Shown one piece after another: positions 1-5,276 of a stretch of 5,324 nucleotides of DNA. The translations under genes were made by a program, and so were the position numbers. The DNA is from Candidatus Binatota bacterium (GTDB taxonomy: Bacteria; Desulfobacterota; Binatia; Bin18): contig WTHE01000386.1 in the NCBI GenBank assembly GCA_011523315.1, positions 1,743 to 7,066 on the forward strand. The letters are read 5' to 3'. Under the pieces are notes generated by a model. That model was not told the DNA's origin. It did no database searches and saw only the letters and a program-made list of their open reading frames with translations. Position 1 is the first letter of the stretch; each line of letters begins with the position of its first letter.

Positions 1-967
1 ACTGCCCGAAGTCAATACCGCTCCAGCCGCTGAGCAGGGCCAGCCCGCCGTCGTAACGGCACTGCTCAAAATATTCCTCGTACTTACGCTTGGCCGCAGC
101 TTCGGTGTCGCCGGTGATGACCTTCAGGTAGGCAAAGCACAGGATGTCCTCGGGATTTCTGCCCTGCTGACGCGCGATCCGACGAATGTCCCGGATATAC
201 TGGCCATCGACCTCGGGCTTTGAGCCGAGCACGAACACACACTCGGCATGACGGGCGGCAAACTCGCGTCCCCGTGGCGACGCCCCGGCCTGGAAGAGCA
301 CCGGCGTCCGTTGGGGGGAGGGCTCGGACAGGTGGCAGCCGTGCATCTGGTAGTACCGACCGTCGTGGCTGATATCATGCACCTTGGCCGGATCGGCGTA
401 GATCCCACGCGCCCGGTCTTTAACGACCGCACCGTCCTCCCAGCTCGTCTCCCACAGCTTGTAGCACACGTCGCAGTACTCATCGGCGATGGCGTAGCGC
501 TCGTCGTGATCGGGCAAGCCTGTCTGTCCATAGTTGCGGCCCGCACTTTCGAGGTAGGAGGTCACGATATTCCACGCCACCCGCCCTTTGGTCAGATGGT
601 CGAGGGTCGAGACGAGCCGGGCAAAGGTGAACGGCGGGTATTGGAGTATGGAACTGGTGAAACCAAATCCCAGATGCTGGGTCGCGTGCGCCATGGCCGG
701 GATGAGCAGCATGGGATCGTTGACCGGTATCTGGGCGGCTTCAGACACGGCCGCCTCCCGGTTGCCGCGAAACACATCGTACACGCCAACCACATCGGCC
801 AGAAACAGCGCATCGAATCTCCCGCGTTCCAGCAGCTTGGCCAGTTCCACCCACTGGTTGAGGTCGGTGTAATTGACCATATTGTCATCTTCGCGGACCC
901 ACAGCCCTGGCGACTGGTGCACGACACAGTTCATGTGAAAGGCGTTGAAGTAGATGCGCTTGTTCAT
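1..967 (-). CDS. NtaA/SnaA/DszA-family FMN-dependent monooxygenase (partial, C-terminus beyond window)
   Basis: This is a flavin-dependent monooxygenase of the bacterial luciferase-like superfamily, nitrilotriacetate monooxygenase component A/DszA/SnaA branch. Such enzymes use FMNH2 from a separate reductase and O2 to oxidise small organic substrates in the cytoplasm. I translated 322 codons from ATG 967 with no stop before the window edge. Family length is about 440-460 residues, so roughly a quarter is missing. Landmarks are an N-terminal segment FNAFHMNCVVHQSPGLW (residues 7-23), WNIVTS near residue 133, a RNYG motif just after it, LFQAGASPRGREFAARHAE near 225-243, and ALLSGWSGIDF just before the edge. 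All are typical of this branch. The start is supported by AGGAG seven nt upstream. The gene is divergent from the SnoaL-like gene. No flavin reductase is visible. The family call is firm; the substrate is unknown. Confidence 0.93.
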   Translation of the reverse strand, partial: MNKRIYFNAFHMNCVVHQSPGLWVREDDNMVNYTDLNQWVELAKLLERGRFDALFLADVVGVYDVFRGNREAAVSEAAQIPVNDPMLLIPAMAHATQHLGFGFTSSILQYPPFTFARLVSTLDHLTKGRVAWNIVTSYLESAGRNYGQTGLPDHDERYAIADEYCDVCYKLWETSWEDGAVVKDRARGIYADPAKVHDISHDGRYYQMHGCHLSEPSPQRTPVLFQAGASPRGREFAARHAECVFVLGSKPEVDGQYIRDIRRIARQQGRNPEDILCFAYLKVITGDTEAAAKRKYEEYFEQCRYDGGLALLSGWSGIDFGQ

Positions 968-974
968 GCGGATG

Positions 975-979
975 CTCCT
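975..979 (-). promoter_or_regulatory. Shine-Dalgarno site of the monooxygenase gene
   Basis: AGGAG on the minus strand lies seven nt before ATG 967. It decides the start of the monooxygenase frame, which also begins there with the family-typical N-terminal segment. Confidence 0.75.
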
Positions 980-980
980 G

Positions 981-1001
981 GCGGGACGCAGGCCCTCCCG
1001 C
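981..1001 (-). repeat. GC-rich inverted repeat abutting the monooxygenase ribosome-binding site
   Basis: GCGGGA (981-986) and TCCCGC (996-1001) are perfect complements separated by 9 nt. In the leader RNA of the monooxygenase they would form a 6-bp GC-rich stem one nt upstream of the AGGAG site. It could influence ribosome access or be chance in GC-rich DNA. No protein or ligand is indicated by the sequence. Confidence 0.35.
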
Positions 1002-1025
1002 TGCCGCCGGCTCGGACTTCGCCCC

Positions 1026-1054
1026 TGTCTACCAAAGCGCCGGGTGCTTCACAA
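1026..1054 (-). promoter_or_regulatory. Weak sigma70-like promoter candidate for the monooxygenase
   Basis: On the minus strand TTGTGA (1049-1054; 4 of 6 to TTGACA) stands 17 nt before TAGACA (1026-1031; 3 of 6 to TATAAT). The place and spacing are right for a promoter of the leftward gene, but the match is poor. The 196-nt divergent gap (968-1163) must hold promoters for both genes; this is only the best candidate I see on this strand. Confidence 0.2.
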
Positions 1055-1103
1055 TGGGAAATGAGGTGCTCCCCTTCCCTGCCTGTGTCCGCGAAGAGTC
1101 GTC

Positions 1104-1131
1104 TTGATGCACAGGGGGAAAATGCCACAAT
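1104..1131 (+). promoter_or_regulatory. Sigma70-like promoter candidate for the SnoaL-like gene
   Basis: TTGATG (1104-1109; 4 of 6) is followed after 16 nt by CACAAT (1126-1131; 4 of 6). Transcription would start near 1138, about 26 nt before the SnoaL-like ATG. The region between the boxes is locally A-rich within otherwise GC-rich DNA. Support is moderate at best. Confidence 0.3.
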
Positions 1132-1163
1132 AGGCGCCACCTCTAGGAAAGGACATTTCGCCT

Positions 1164-1529
1164 ATGCCTACCCCGAACTGGATTCGAGAACTCTTTCAGA
1201 CCATTGATAACAATGACCCGGCCGGGTTCGCCTCGTTTTTGACCCCGGACGCGAGCTTTGTGTTTGCCAACGCCGAGCCGGTCAGAGGCAAGGACGCGGC
1301 ACGGGAGGCAGTCGCCGGCTTTTTATCCAGCATCAAGGCCATCCGGCACGAGGTGTTCGATACCTGGCAGCAGCCCGACGCGGTCATCTGCCACGGCCGG
1401 GTGACCTATACCCGGCACGACAGCAGCCAGCTCAGCGTGCCGTTTGCGAATGTCTTCAAGATGCGCGACGGACTGATCCGAGACTATCTGATCTATGTCG
1501 ATGCCTCGGAGTTGTATAAGACGGGCTGA
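1164..1529 (+). CDS. SnoaL/NTF2-like small protein
   Basis: A 121-residue protein with the layout of a single NTF2-like (SnoaL-like, ketosteroid-isomerase-like) cone-fold domain. It has an N-terminal helix followed by DNNDPAGFASFLTPDASFVF (residues 15-34), then a G-K-D-A-A-REAV helix (42-50). The end is strand-rich, with PFANVFKMRDGLIRDYLIYVD (93-113), a common ending of this superfamily. Members bind small hydrophobic molecules and act as isomerases, cyclases, hydrolases or non-catalytic binding proteins; the sequence does not say which applies here. No signal peptide or membrane segment is present. AAAGGA sits 10 nt before the ATG and supports this start. It is divergent from the flavin monooxygenase, so shared control and a shared substrate pathway are plausible but inferred. 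It converges with the alcohol dehydrogenase gene. Confidence 0.85.
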   Translation: MPTPNWIRELFQTIDNNDPAGFASFLTPDASFVFANAEPVRGKDAAREAVAGFLSSIKAIRHEVFDTWQQPDAVICHGRVTYTRHDSSQLSVPFANVFKMRDGLIRDYLIYVDASELYKTG

Positions 1530-1536
1530 GACCTTA

Positions 1537-1558
1537 CAGCCCGGGGCGGGCCGTGCTG
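1537..1558. terminator. Weak hairpin between convergent genes
   Basis: CAGC (1537-1540) pairs with GCTG (1555-1558), and after one mismatch CGG pairs with CCG, leaving a 6-nt G-rich loop. It lies in the 57-nt gap where the SnoaL-like gene and the alcohol dehydrogenase gene converge, a natural place for a two-way terminator. There is no T-tract on either side, so intrinsic termination is doubtful. Confidence 0.25.
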
Positions 1559-1586
1559 ACCCACCCCAGGCGTCAGGACGGACGGC

Positions 1587-2681
1587 TTACATCACCACCA
1601 CGCTGCGCGCCACCTCGCCCTTTTCCAGGGCGTCCATGGCCTCGTTGATCTCGCCCAGGGCATAGGTTCTGGTCACCAGCTCATCCAGCTTGATGCGCTT
1701 GTTCATGTACAGCTCGATCAGCCGCGGCATGTCCACCCGGGGCCGGGTTGAGCCGTACAGCGAGCCTTTGATGGATTTCTCGGTCAGCAGGCTTGAGGCC
1801 GGAATGGTGACCGTATCTTCGCGCGAGGGGGCGCCGACCACGACGGTCATGCCACCCTGGCGGGTACACGCATACGCCTGCTCAATCGTCTTGCCCAGAC
1901 CGATGACCTCAAACGCATAGTCGGCCCCGCGGCCCTCGGTCAGCCTCCGGACCGTCCTGACCAATTCCTCCCGGCCGGGGTTGATCGTGTGGGTGGCGCC
2001 GAACTCTTTGGCAAACTCGAGCTTGTTGTCCATCAGATCGACGGCGATGACGGTGCTGGCCCCGGCCAGCACACAGCCCTGAATCGTGTTCAGGCCGACA
2101 CCGCCGCAGCCGATGACGACCGCGCTGCTGCCGGGCTGGACCTTGGCCGTGTTGGTGGCCGCCCCCAGGCCGGTCATCACCCCGCAGCCGACCAGGCAGG
2201 CCTTGTCCAGGGGGACGTTATCGGGGATGGGAATGCACGCCGTCTGATCGACCACGGCGTGCTCGGCAAAACTCGACAGCCCAGCCATGTGGTGAATATC
2301 CTTGCCGTTTTTCTTCAGCCGACACGTCCCGTCCAGCAGAGTGCCCTTGCCCATGGTCATGCGCATATTGGTGCACAGGACCGGACTGCCGATTGAGCAG
2401 TAGTAGCAGCGGCCGCAGTACGGGGCGAACGACAGCACCACGTGATCGCCGGTCTTGACCAGGCTGACCTCGGGTCCGACCTCCTCGACCACGCCGGCCC
2501 CCTCATGCCCCAGCACCACCGGCAGGGGCGAGCGCAGCACCCCGTGGATGACCGAATAGTCGCTGTGACACACGCCGTTGGCCGCAATTTTGACCCGGAC
2601 CTCGCCTGCCTTGGGACTGTCCAGATCGACGTCCTCGACCTGGACCGGAGCGTTCAGTTCGTATAAGACAGCTGCTTTCAT
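1587..2681 (-). CDS. Zinc-dependent alcohol dehydrogenase (medium-chain, class III-like)
   Basis: A full-length, 364-residue medium-chain dehydrogenase/reductase that should interconvert an alcohol and an aldehyde or ketone with NAD(H). The catalytic zinc ligands are visible: C38 in CHSD, H59-E60 in GHEGAG, and C166 in GCGVMTG. The structural zinc lobe has C89, C92, C95 and C103. The Rossmann motif GCGGVG is at 191-196, and D215 at the end of the second strand favours NAD over NADP. The GCGVMTGLGAATNTAKV stretch resembles class III enzymes, yet I would not call it a formaldehyde dehydrogenase without a search. GGAGG lies 6 nt before the ATG. That ATG overlaps the TGA of the upstream meaB-like gene by 4 nt (ATGA), so the two are probably translationally coupled. 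The substrate is unknown; an intermediate of a CoA-linked catabolic route is the likeliest guess. Confidence 0.93.
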   Translation of the reverse strand: MKAAVLYELNAPVQVEDVDLDSPKAGEVRVKIAANGVCHSDYSVIHGVLRSPLPVVLGHEGAGVVEEVGPEVSLVKTGDHVVLSFAPYCGRCYYCSIGSPVLCTNMRMTMGKGTLLDGTCRLKKNGKDIHHMAGLSSFAEHAVVDQTACIPIPDNVPLDKACLVGCGVMTGLGAATNTAKVQPGSSAVVIGCGGVGLNTIQGCVLAGASTVIAVDLMDNKLEFAKEFGATHTINPGREELVRTVRRLTEGRGADYAFEVIGLGKTIEQAYACTRQGGMTVVVGAPSREDTVTIPASSLLTEKSIKGSLYGSTRPRVDMPRLIELYMNKRIKLDELVTRTYALGEINEAMDALEKGEVARSVVVM

Positions 2682-3676
2682 AACTCTCCTCCATTCTTCA
2701 GAAATTCGCTTCTCAGGACTTGCTCGGATGCGCTATGGGGGTCCAGCCTGCCCGCCCCGACTTCCTCGAACAGGCGGGCCAGGGCCGGGTCAAGCTCAAG
2801 CTGGTCGGTCAGGCGACGCCGGACCGCGTACTCGACCCGAGCCAGCAATTCCTCCTGTCGCCGGGTCGTCCGGCGTCGTTCCAGCTCTCCGCCGTCGGCC
2901 AGAAACTGGTGGTGTGACTCCAGGGCCTCAAACAGTTCCGGCAGGCCGACATTGTTGATCGCCTGGGTGGCCAGGACGGGGATTTTCCACTGCGGCGCAG
3001 CGGTCTGGCCGGCGGGCCGGTTGCTGTACTTGAGTTCCAGCATCAGGCTCAGGTCGGTCATCATCCGCTGCGCCCCGTCGCGGTCGGCCTTGTTGACCAC
3101 AAAGATATCGGCGATTTCCATCAGCCCGGCCTTCATGACCTGCACGCTGTCGCCGGCCTCGGGCACCAGGGTGACAATCACCGTATCGGTCGCCCGCATC
3201 ACGTCGAGTTCGGTCTGGCCGACCCCCACGGTTTCGACCAGCACATAATCGCACCGGAAGGCGTCAAGCAGCTTCATCACGTCCAGCGTGGCTCGGGCCA
3301 GGCCGCCGTGGCTGCCACGGGTGGCCATGCTGCGGATAAACACGCCCTTGTCCAGATAGTGCTGGCCCATGCGGATGCGGTCGCCCAGCAGCGCTCCCCC
3401 GGAAAAGGGGCTCGACGGGTCAATCGCCACCACCCCGACCGTCTTGTGGGCGGCGCGCATCAGCGTGGTCAAGCCGTCAACCAGGCTGGATTTGCCGGCA
3501 CCCGGCGGGCCGGTCACCCCGATGGTGAAGGCGTGGCCGAGTTGCGGGGCGATGGCCTCAAGAATGCGGCCAACCTCGCGGCCCTCGCGTTCGACCAGGG
3601 TCATCAGGCGGGCCAGAGCGACGGCGCTGCCGGAGCCCATGTTTTCGAGCAGTTGGCTGAGGGTCTGTCGTGCCAT
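2678..3676 (-). CDS. meaB: MeaB/ArgK-family G3E GTPase (acyl-CoA mutase chaperone)
   Basis: A 332-residue P-loop GTPase of the MeaB/ArgK (MMAA) family. These proteins gate cobalamin loading and protect adenosylcobalamin-dependent acyl-CoA mutases such as methylmalonyl-CoA mutase. Visible motifs, in order, are Walker A GPPGAGKSS (56-64), DPSSPFSGGALLGDRIRM (86-103), VETVGVGQTE (147-156), PEAGDSVQ (172-179) and the guanine-specificity NKAD (195-198). A charged helical C-terminal arm, used for dimerisation in the family, follows from about residue 245. Length fits the family (about 310-340). ATG 3676 is the only reasonable start because an in-frame TGA lies 8 codons upstream. Its Shine-Dalgarno (AAGGAG, 3691-3696) is unusually distant, at 14 nt. 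No mutase gene is in the window. The stop overlaps the ATG of the alcohol dehydrogenase. The name is by family; the partner mutase is not identified. Confidence 0.93.
   Translation of the reverse strand: MARQTLSQLLENMGSGSAVALARLMTLVEREGREVGRILEAIAPQLGHAFTIGVTGPPGAGKSSLVDGLTTLMRAAHKTVGVVAIDPSSPFSGGALLGDRIRMGQHYLDKGVFIRSMATRGSHGGLARATLDVMKLLDAFRCDYVLVETVGVGQTELDVMRATDTVIVTLVPEAGDSVQVMKAGLMEIADIFVVNKADRDGAQRMMTDLSLMLELKYSNRPAGQTAAPQWKIPVLATQAINNVGLPELFEALESHHQFLADGGELERRRTTRRQEELLARVEYAVRRRLTDQLELDPALARLFEEVGAGRLDPHSASEQVLRSEFLKNGGEL
2688..2692 (-). promoter_or_regulatory. Shine-Dalgarno site of the alcohol dehydrogenase inside meaB
   Basis: GGAGG on the minus strand, part of GGAGGAG, is 6 nt before ATG 2681. 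It lies within the last codons of the meaB-like gene. The dehydrogenase therefore has its own strong ribosome site besides the ATGA overlap. Confidence 0.75.
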
Positions 3677-3703
3677 GAGTGAAGCTCTATCTCCTTGTCA
3701 GTA

Positions 3704-3746
3704 TCGGCCTGGCCCGAAAGTGTGGATCAGCCTGCGATCAGGCCGA
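3704..3746. repeat. 8-bp inverted repeat with nested direct repeat in the meaB/crotonase divergent gap
   Basis: TCGGCCTG (3704-3711) and CAGGCCGA (3739-3746) are perfect inverted copies 27 nt apart. Inside, GATCAG occurs twice (3725-3730 and 3736-3741), 11 nt apart from start to start, so the copies would fall on about the same face of the helix. The element is 28 nt upstream of the meaB start, in the region that must hold promoters for both genes. It may be a regulator site or a leader hairpin; no known operator is recognised. Confidence 0.35.
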
Positions 3747-3810
3747 CCCACGTCTCTTACCAGACCCGCCGCCTTTCTTTAAGACAGGCAGAGCGGCGTG
3801 GCCCGGCGGT

Positions 3811-3833
3811 GTGCGCTCTGCTATGCTGCGCAC
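3811..3833. promoter_or_regulatory. Dyad GTGCGC-N11-GCGCAC before the crotonase gene, possible operator
   Basis: Perfect 6-bp inverted arms (3811-3816 and 3828-3833) flank an 11-nt centre that contains TATGCT (3822-3827), a 4-of-6 match to a -10 box. The dyad ends 22 nt before the crotonase ATG and just before its ribosome site. A repressor bound here would cover the promoter. No convincing -35 box is seen at the right distance, so this is a candidate only. Confidence 0.3.
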
Positions 3834-3841
3834 TGTAGCAC

Positions 3842-3848
3842 GGGGGAG
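3842..3848 (+). promoter_or_regulatory. Shine-Dalgarno site deciding the crotonase start
   Basis: GGGGGAG lies 7 nt before ATG 3856. The frame could be extended upstream to ATG 3679, but that 59-residue extension has no crotonase similarity by eye, has no ribosome site, and would reach almost to the divergent meaB start. ATG 3856 is preferred. Confidence 0.7.
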
Positions 3849-3855
3849 AAAGAGC

Positions 3856-4641
3856 ATGGAATGGGATACGGTACGCTTTGAGACGGCCGAACACGACGAA
3901 CGGGTCGGCTTCCTGGTGCTTGACCGCCCGGCCGTCCTCAACGCCGTCAACGACCAACTCATCGCCGACTTCAAGCAGGCGTGCGATGCGCTGGGCCACG
4001 CTCCGGGCCTGCGCGTCGTCGTCCTCAAAGCCGAGGGACGCGGCTTTTGTTCGGGCATGGACCTGATGGCCGCCGCCCACAGACCCCAGGACAAGGAAAC
4101 GCTGGAGGCGGTGTGGGCGCCCTGGGGCCAGGCGCTGGATACGCTTGAGCAGCTCGATCAGCTGACCATTGCGGCCATCCACGGACCGTGCCTGGGAGCC
4201 GGCCTGGAGCTGGTTCTGGCCTGTGATTTCCGGATTGCGACAACCTCGGCCTTTTTCGCCCTGCCCCAGATCTTATACGGTACCCCGCCGGATGTCGGGC
4301 AGAATTATCGTCTGCCCCAGCTGATCGGGCTGGCCAAAGCCAAGGAAATCATGCTCCTGGGCCAGCGTTTCAGCGCCGCCGAGGCAGAACGCTGGGGCCT
4401 GGTAACGCGGCTGGTCGAGCCCGGCGACCTTGAGGCCGAAACGGACGCGCTGGTCGAGCGCTGTCTCCAGCTGGGCGGCAAGGCCGCAGCCGGGGCCAAG
4501 CACCTCTTGCACCGGACCTGGGAGCTGGACAACCAAGCCTTGGCCGCCGCGATCCATCAGGCGCGGGCGGCCGCACTGGAGGACGGAGCATTCGCCGCCT
4601 CCCTGGAGGTCTACCGTGACCGGCGCAAACCCCAGGTCTGA
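3856..4641 (+). CDS. Crotonase-superfamily enzyme (enoyl-CoA hydratase/isomerase-like)
   Basis: A 261-residue protein, the usual length for enoyl-CoA hydratases, acting on a CoA thioester in the cytoplasm. It begins with a typical strand leading to LDRPAVLNAVN (22-32). The first oxyanion-hole segment is GRGFCSGMDL (61-70). The second is IHGPCLGAGLELVLACDFRI (108-127). E118 in GAGLE matches the first catalytic glutamate of rat mitochondrial hydratase (Glu144). The second (Glu164, in a PEIL context) appears here as Q138 in PQIL. Loss of that residue makes simple hydration uncertain; isomerase or another crotonase reaction is possible. The C-terminal helices (RFSAAEAERWGLV, 171-183, and beyond) are normal. 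It is divergent from meaB, and the antitoxin gene starts 18 nt downstream on the same strand. Superfamily call is firm; reaction is open. Confidence 0.93.
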   Translation: MEWDTVRFETAEHDERVGFLVLDRPAVLNAVNDQLIADFKQACDALGHAPGLRVVVLKAEGRGFCSGMDLMAAAHRPQDKETLEAVWAPWGQALDTLEQLDQLTIAAIHGPCLGAGLELVLACDFRIATTSAFFALPQILYGTPPDVGQNYRLPQLIGLAKAKEIMLLGQRFSAAEAERWGLVTRLVEPGDLEAETDALVERCLQLGGKAAAGAKHLLHRTWELDNQALAAAIHQARAAALEDGAFAASLEVYRDRRKPQV

Positions 4642-4647
4642 CACGTG

Positions 4648-4652
4648 AGGAG
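4648..4652 (+). promoter_or_regulatory. Shine-Dalgarno site deciding the antitoxin start
   Basis: AGGAG lies 7 nt before ATG 4660. A GTG at 4645 is in the same frame but overlaps this ribosome site, so the ATG is the better start. Confidence 0.75.
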
Positions 4653-4659
4653 AAGCGCC

Positions 4660-4944
4660 ATGACCGATACAGACAAGGACCAACCGCCAATCTGGCAGGA
4701 GCGGATTGTCACCGACCCACTGATACTGGCCGGCAAACCCACGATAAAAGGCACCCGCATCTCGGTCGAGCTGATAATGGAGCTCCTGGATGGGGGCCGG
4801 AGCGAAGCCGATATTATCCGCAGGTATTCGCACATCACCCCCGAGGACATCAGAGCCTGCCAGCAGTACGCCGCCACCGGCGCAAAGCTGTCCAACGTGA
4901 CCTGGGCGGACATCGACGCCATCATGGACGGCAAGCGGTCGTGA
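4660..4944 (+). CDS. DUF433-family antitoxin
   Basis: A 94-residue protein of the DUF433 (COG2442) family, predicted antitoxins of PIN-type toxin-antitoxin pairs. The diagnostic core is RIVTDPLILAGKPTIKGTRI (residues 15-34), followed by ELLDGG (41-46), EADIIRRYSHITPEDIRA (49-66) and a QQYAA helix end. Family members have a small helical, helix-turn-helix-like fold, so DNA binding and self-regulation are plausible. The C-terminal tail (about 74-94, ending MDGKRS) probably binds the toxin; that is inference. It begins 18 nt after the crotonase stop, leaving no room for an intergenic promoter, and overlaps the toxin start by 4 nt (GTGA). Complete and intact. Confidence 0.9.
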   Translation: MTDTDKDQPPIWQERIVTDPLILAGKPTIKGTRISVELIMELLDGGRSEADIIRRYSHITPEDIRACQQYAATGAKLSNVTWADIDAIMDGKRS

Positions 4945-5276
4945 GAGTCCTAGCTGATGAAAATATAGCGGAGCAGGTTATCGTCCGGCTGCGTGCGGCT
5001 GGTTACGATGTGCGCTGGGCGCGGGAAACCGACCGGGGGGAGGCAGACCCCGCCCTGCTGGAACTGGCGACACGGGAAAGACGCACGCTGATTACCTACG
5101 ATAAAGACTTCCGGGACTTGGTACACCAGAGCCACATTCCAGCGCCCTACGGCGTCATCCTGTTTCGCATTCACAGTGCTGTGCCGGACACGGTGAAAGC
5201 CGAGTTCGTAGCCAGCAGCGTTATGGCTTGGGACAGCCTGCCGCCCGGAATCTGGACTATTCAGATACGGCACTAG
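4941..5276 (+). CDS. DUF5615 PIN-like toxin (predicted ribonuclease)
   Basis: A 111-residue PIN-like protein of the DUF5615/COG4634 type, predicted to be a metal-dependent RNase held inactive by the DUF433 partner. The acidic residues expected of the PIN site are visible: D6 and E7 in LADEN, D36 in EADPALLELA, and D54 and D56 in LITYDKDF. The GVILFR strand (71-76) is also typical of the family. The start is GTG 4941, embedded in the antitoxin stop as GTGA; no strong Shine-Dalgarno precedes it, so translation is probably coupled to the antitoxin. The first codons (GATGAAAATATAGCG) are AT-richer than the neighbouring metabolic genes, although a hand count of 4981-5270 gives about 62 % G+C, close to the rest. 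All key residues are present, so it looks functional. Target RNA unknown. Confidence 0.88.
   Translation: MRVLADENIAEQVIVRLRAAGYDVRWARETDRGEADPALLELATRERRTLITYDKDFRDLVHQSHIPAPYGVILFRIHSAVPDTVKAEFVASSVMAWDSLPPGIWTIQIRH

Noticed and set aside
124..546. Minus-strand frame of 140 codons, Ser/Thr/Arg/Pro-rich
   Set aside because: It is an out-of-frame shadow of the monooxygenase gene, with the composition typical of frame-shifted GC-rich coding DNA.
1043..1070. Two GGTGCT copies 22 nt apart in the left divergent gap
   Set aside because: Six-base direct repeats are expected by chance, and nothing else ties them to a known binding site.
248..1207. Long plus-strand open frame of 319 codons
   Set aside because: It lies opposite the monooxygenase gene, whose translation matches its family throughout. 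The plus-strand product has no recognisable motifs and runs across the divergent promoter region into the SnoaL-like gene.
1571..1580. CGTC-AG-GACG inverted repeat as a terminator
   Set aside because: The loop of two bases is too small for a stable hairpin and no T-tract follows.
3679..3855. N-terminal extension of the crotonase to ATG 3679
   Set aside because: There is no ribosome site for it, it lacks crotonase similarity, and it would occupy the whole divergent control region. A good Shine-Dalgarno precedes ATG 3856.
4273..4833. Minus-strand frame of 186 codons
   Set aside because: It overlaps the crotonase and antitoxin genes in antisense, shows no family motif, and is explained by the GC-rich codon pattern of those genes.
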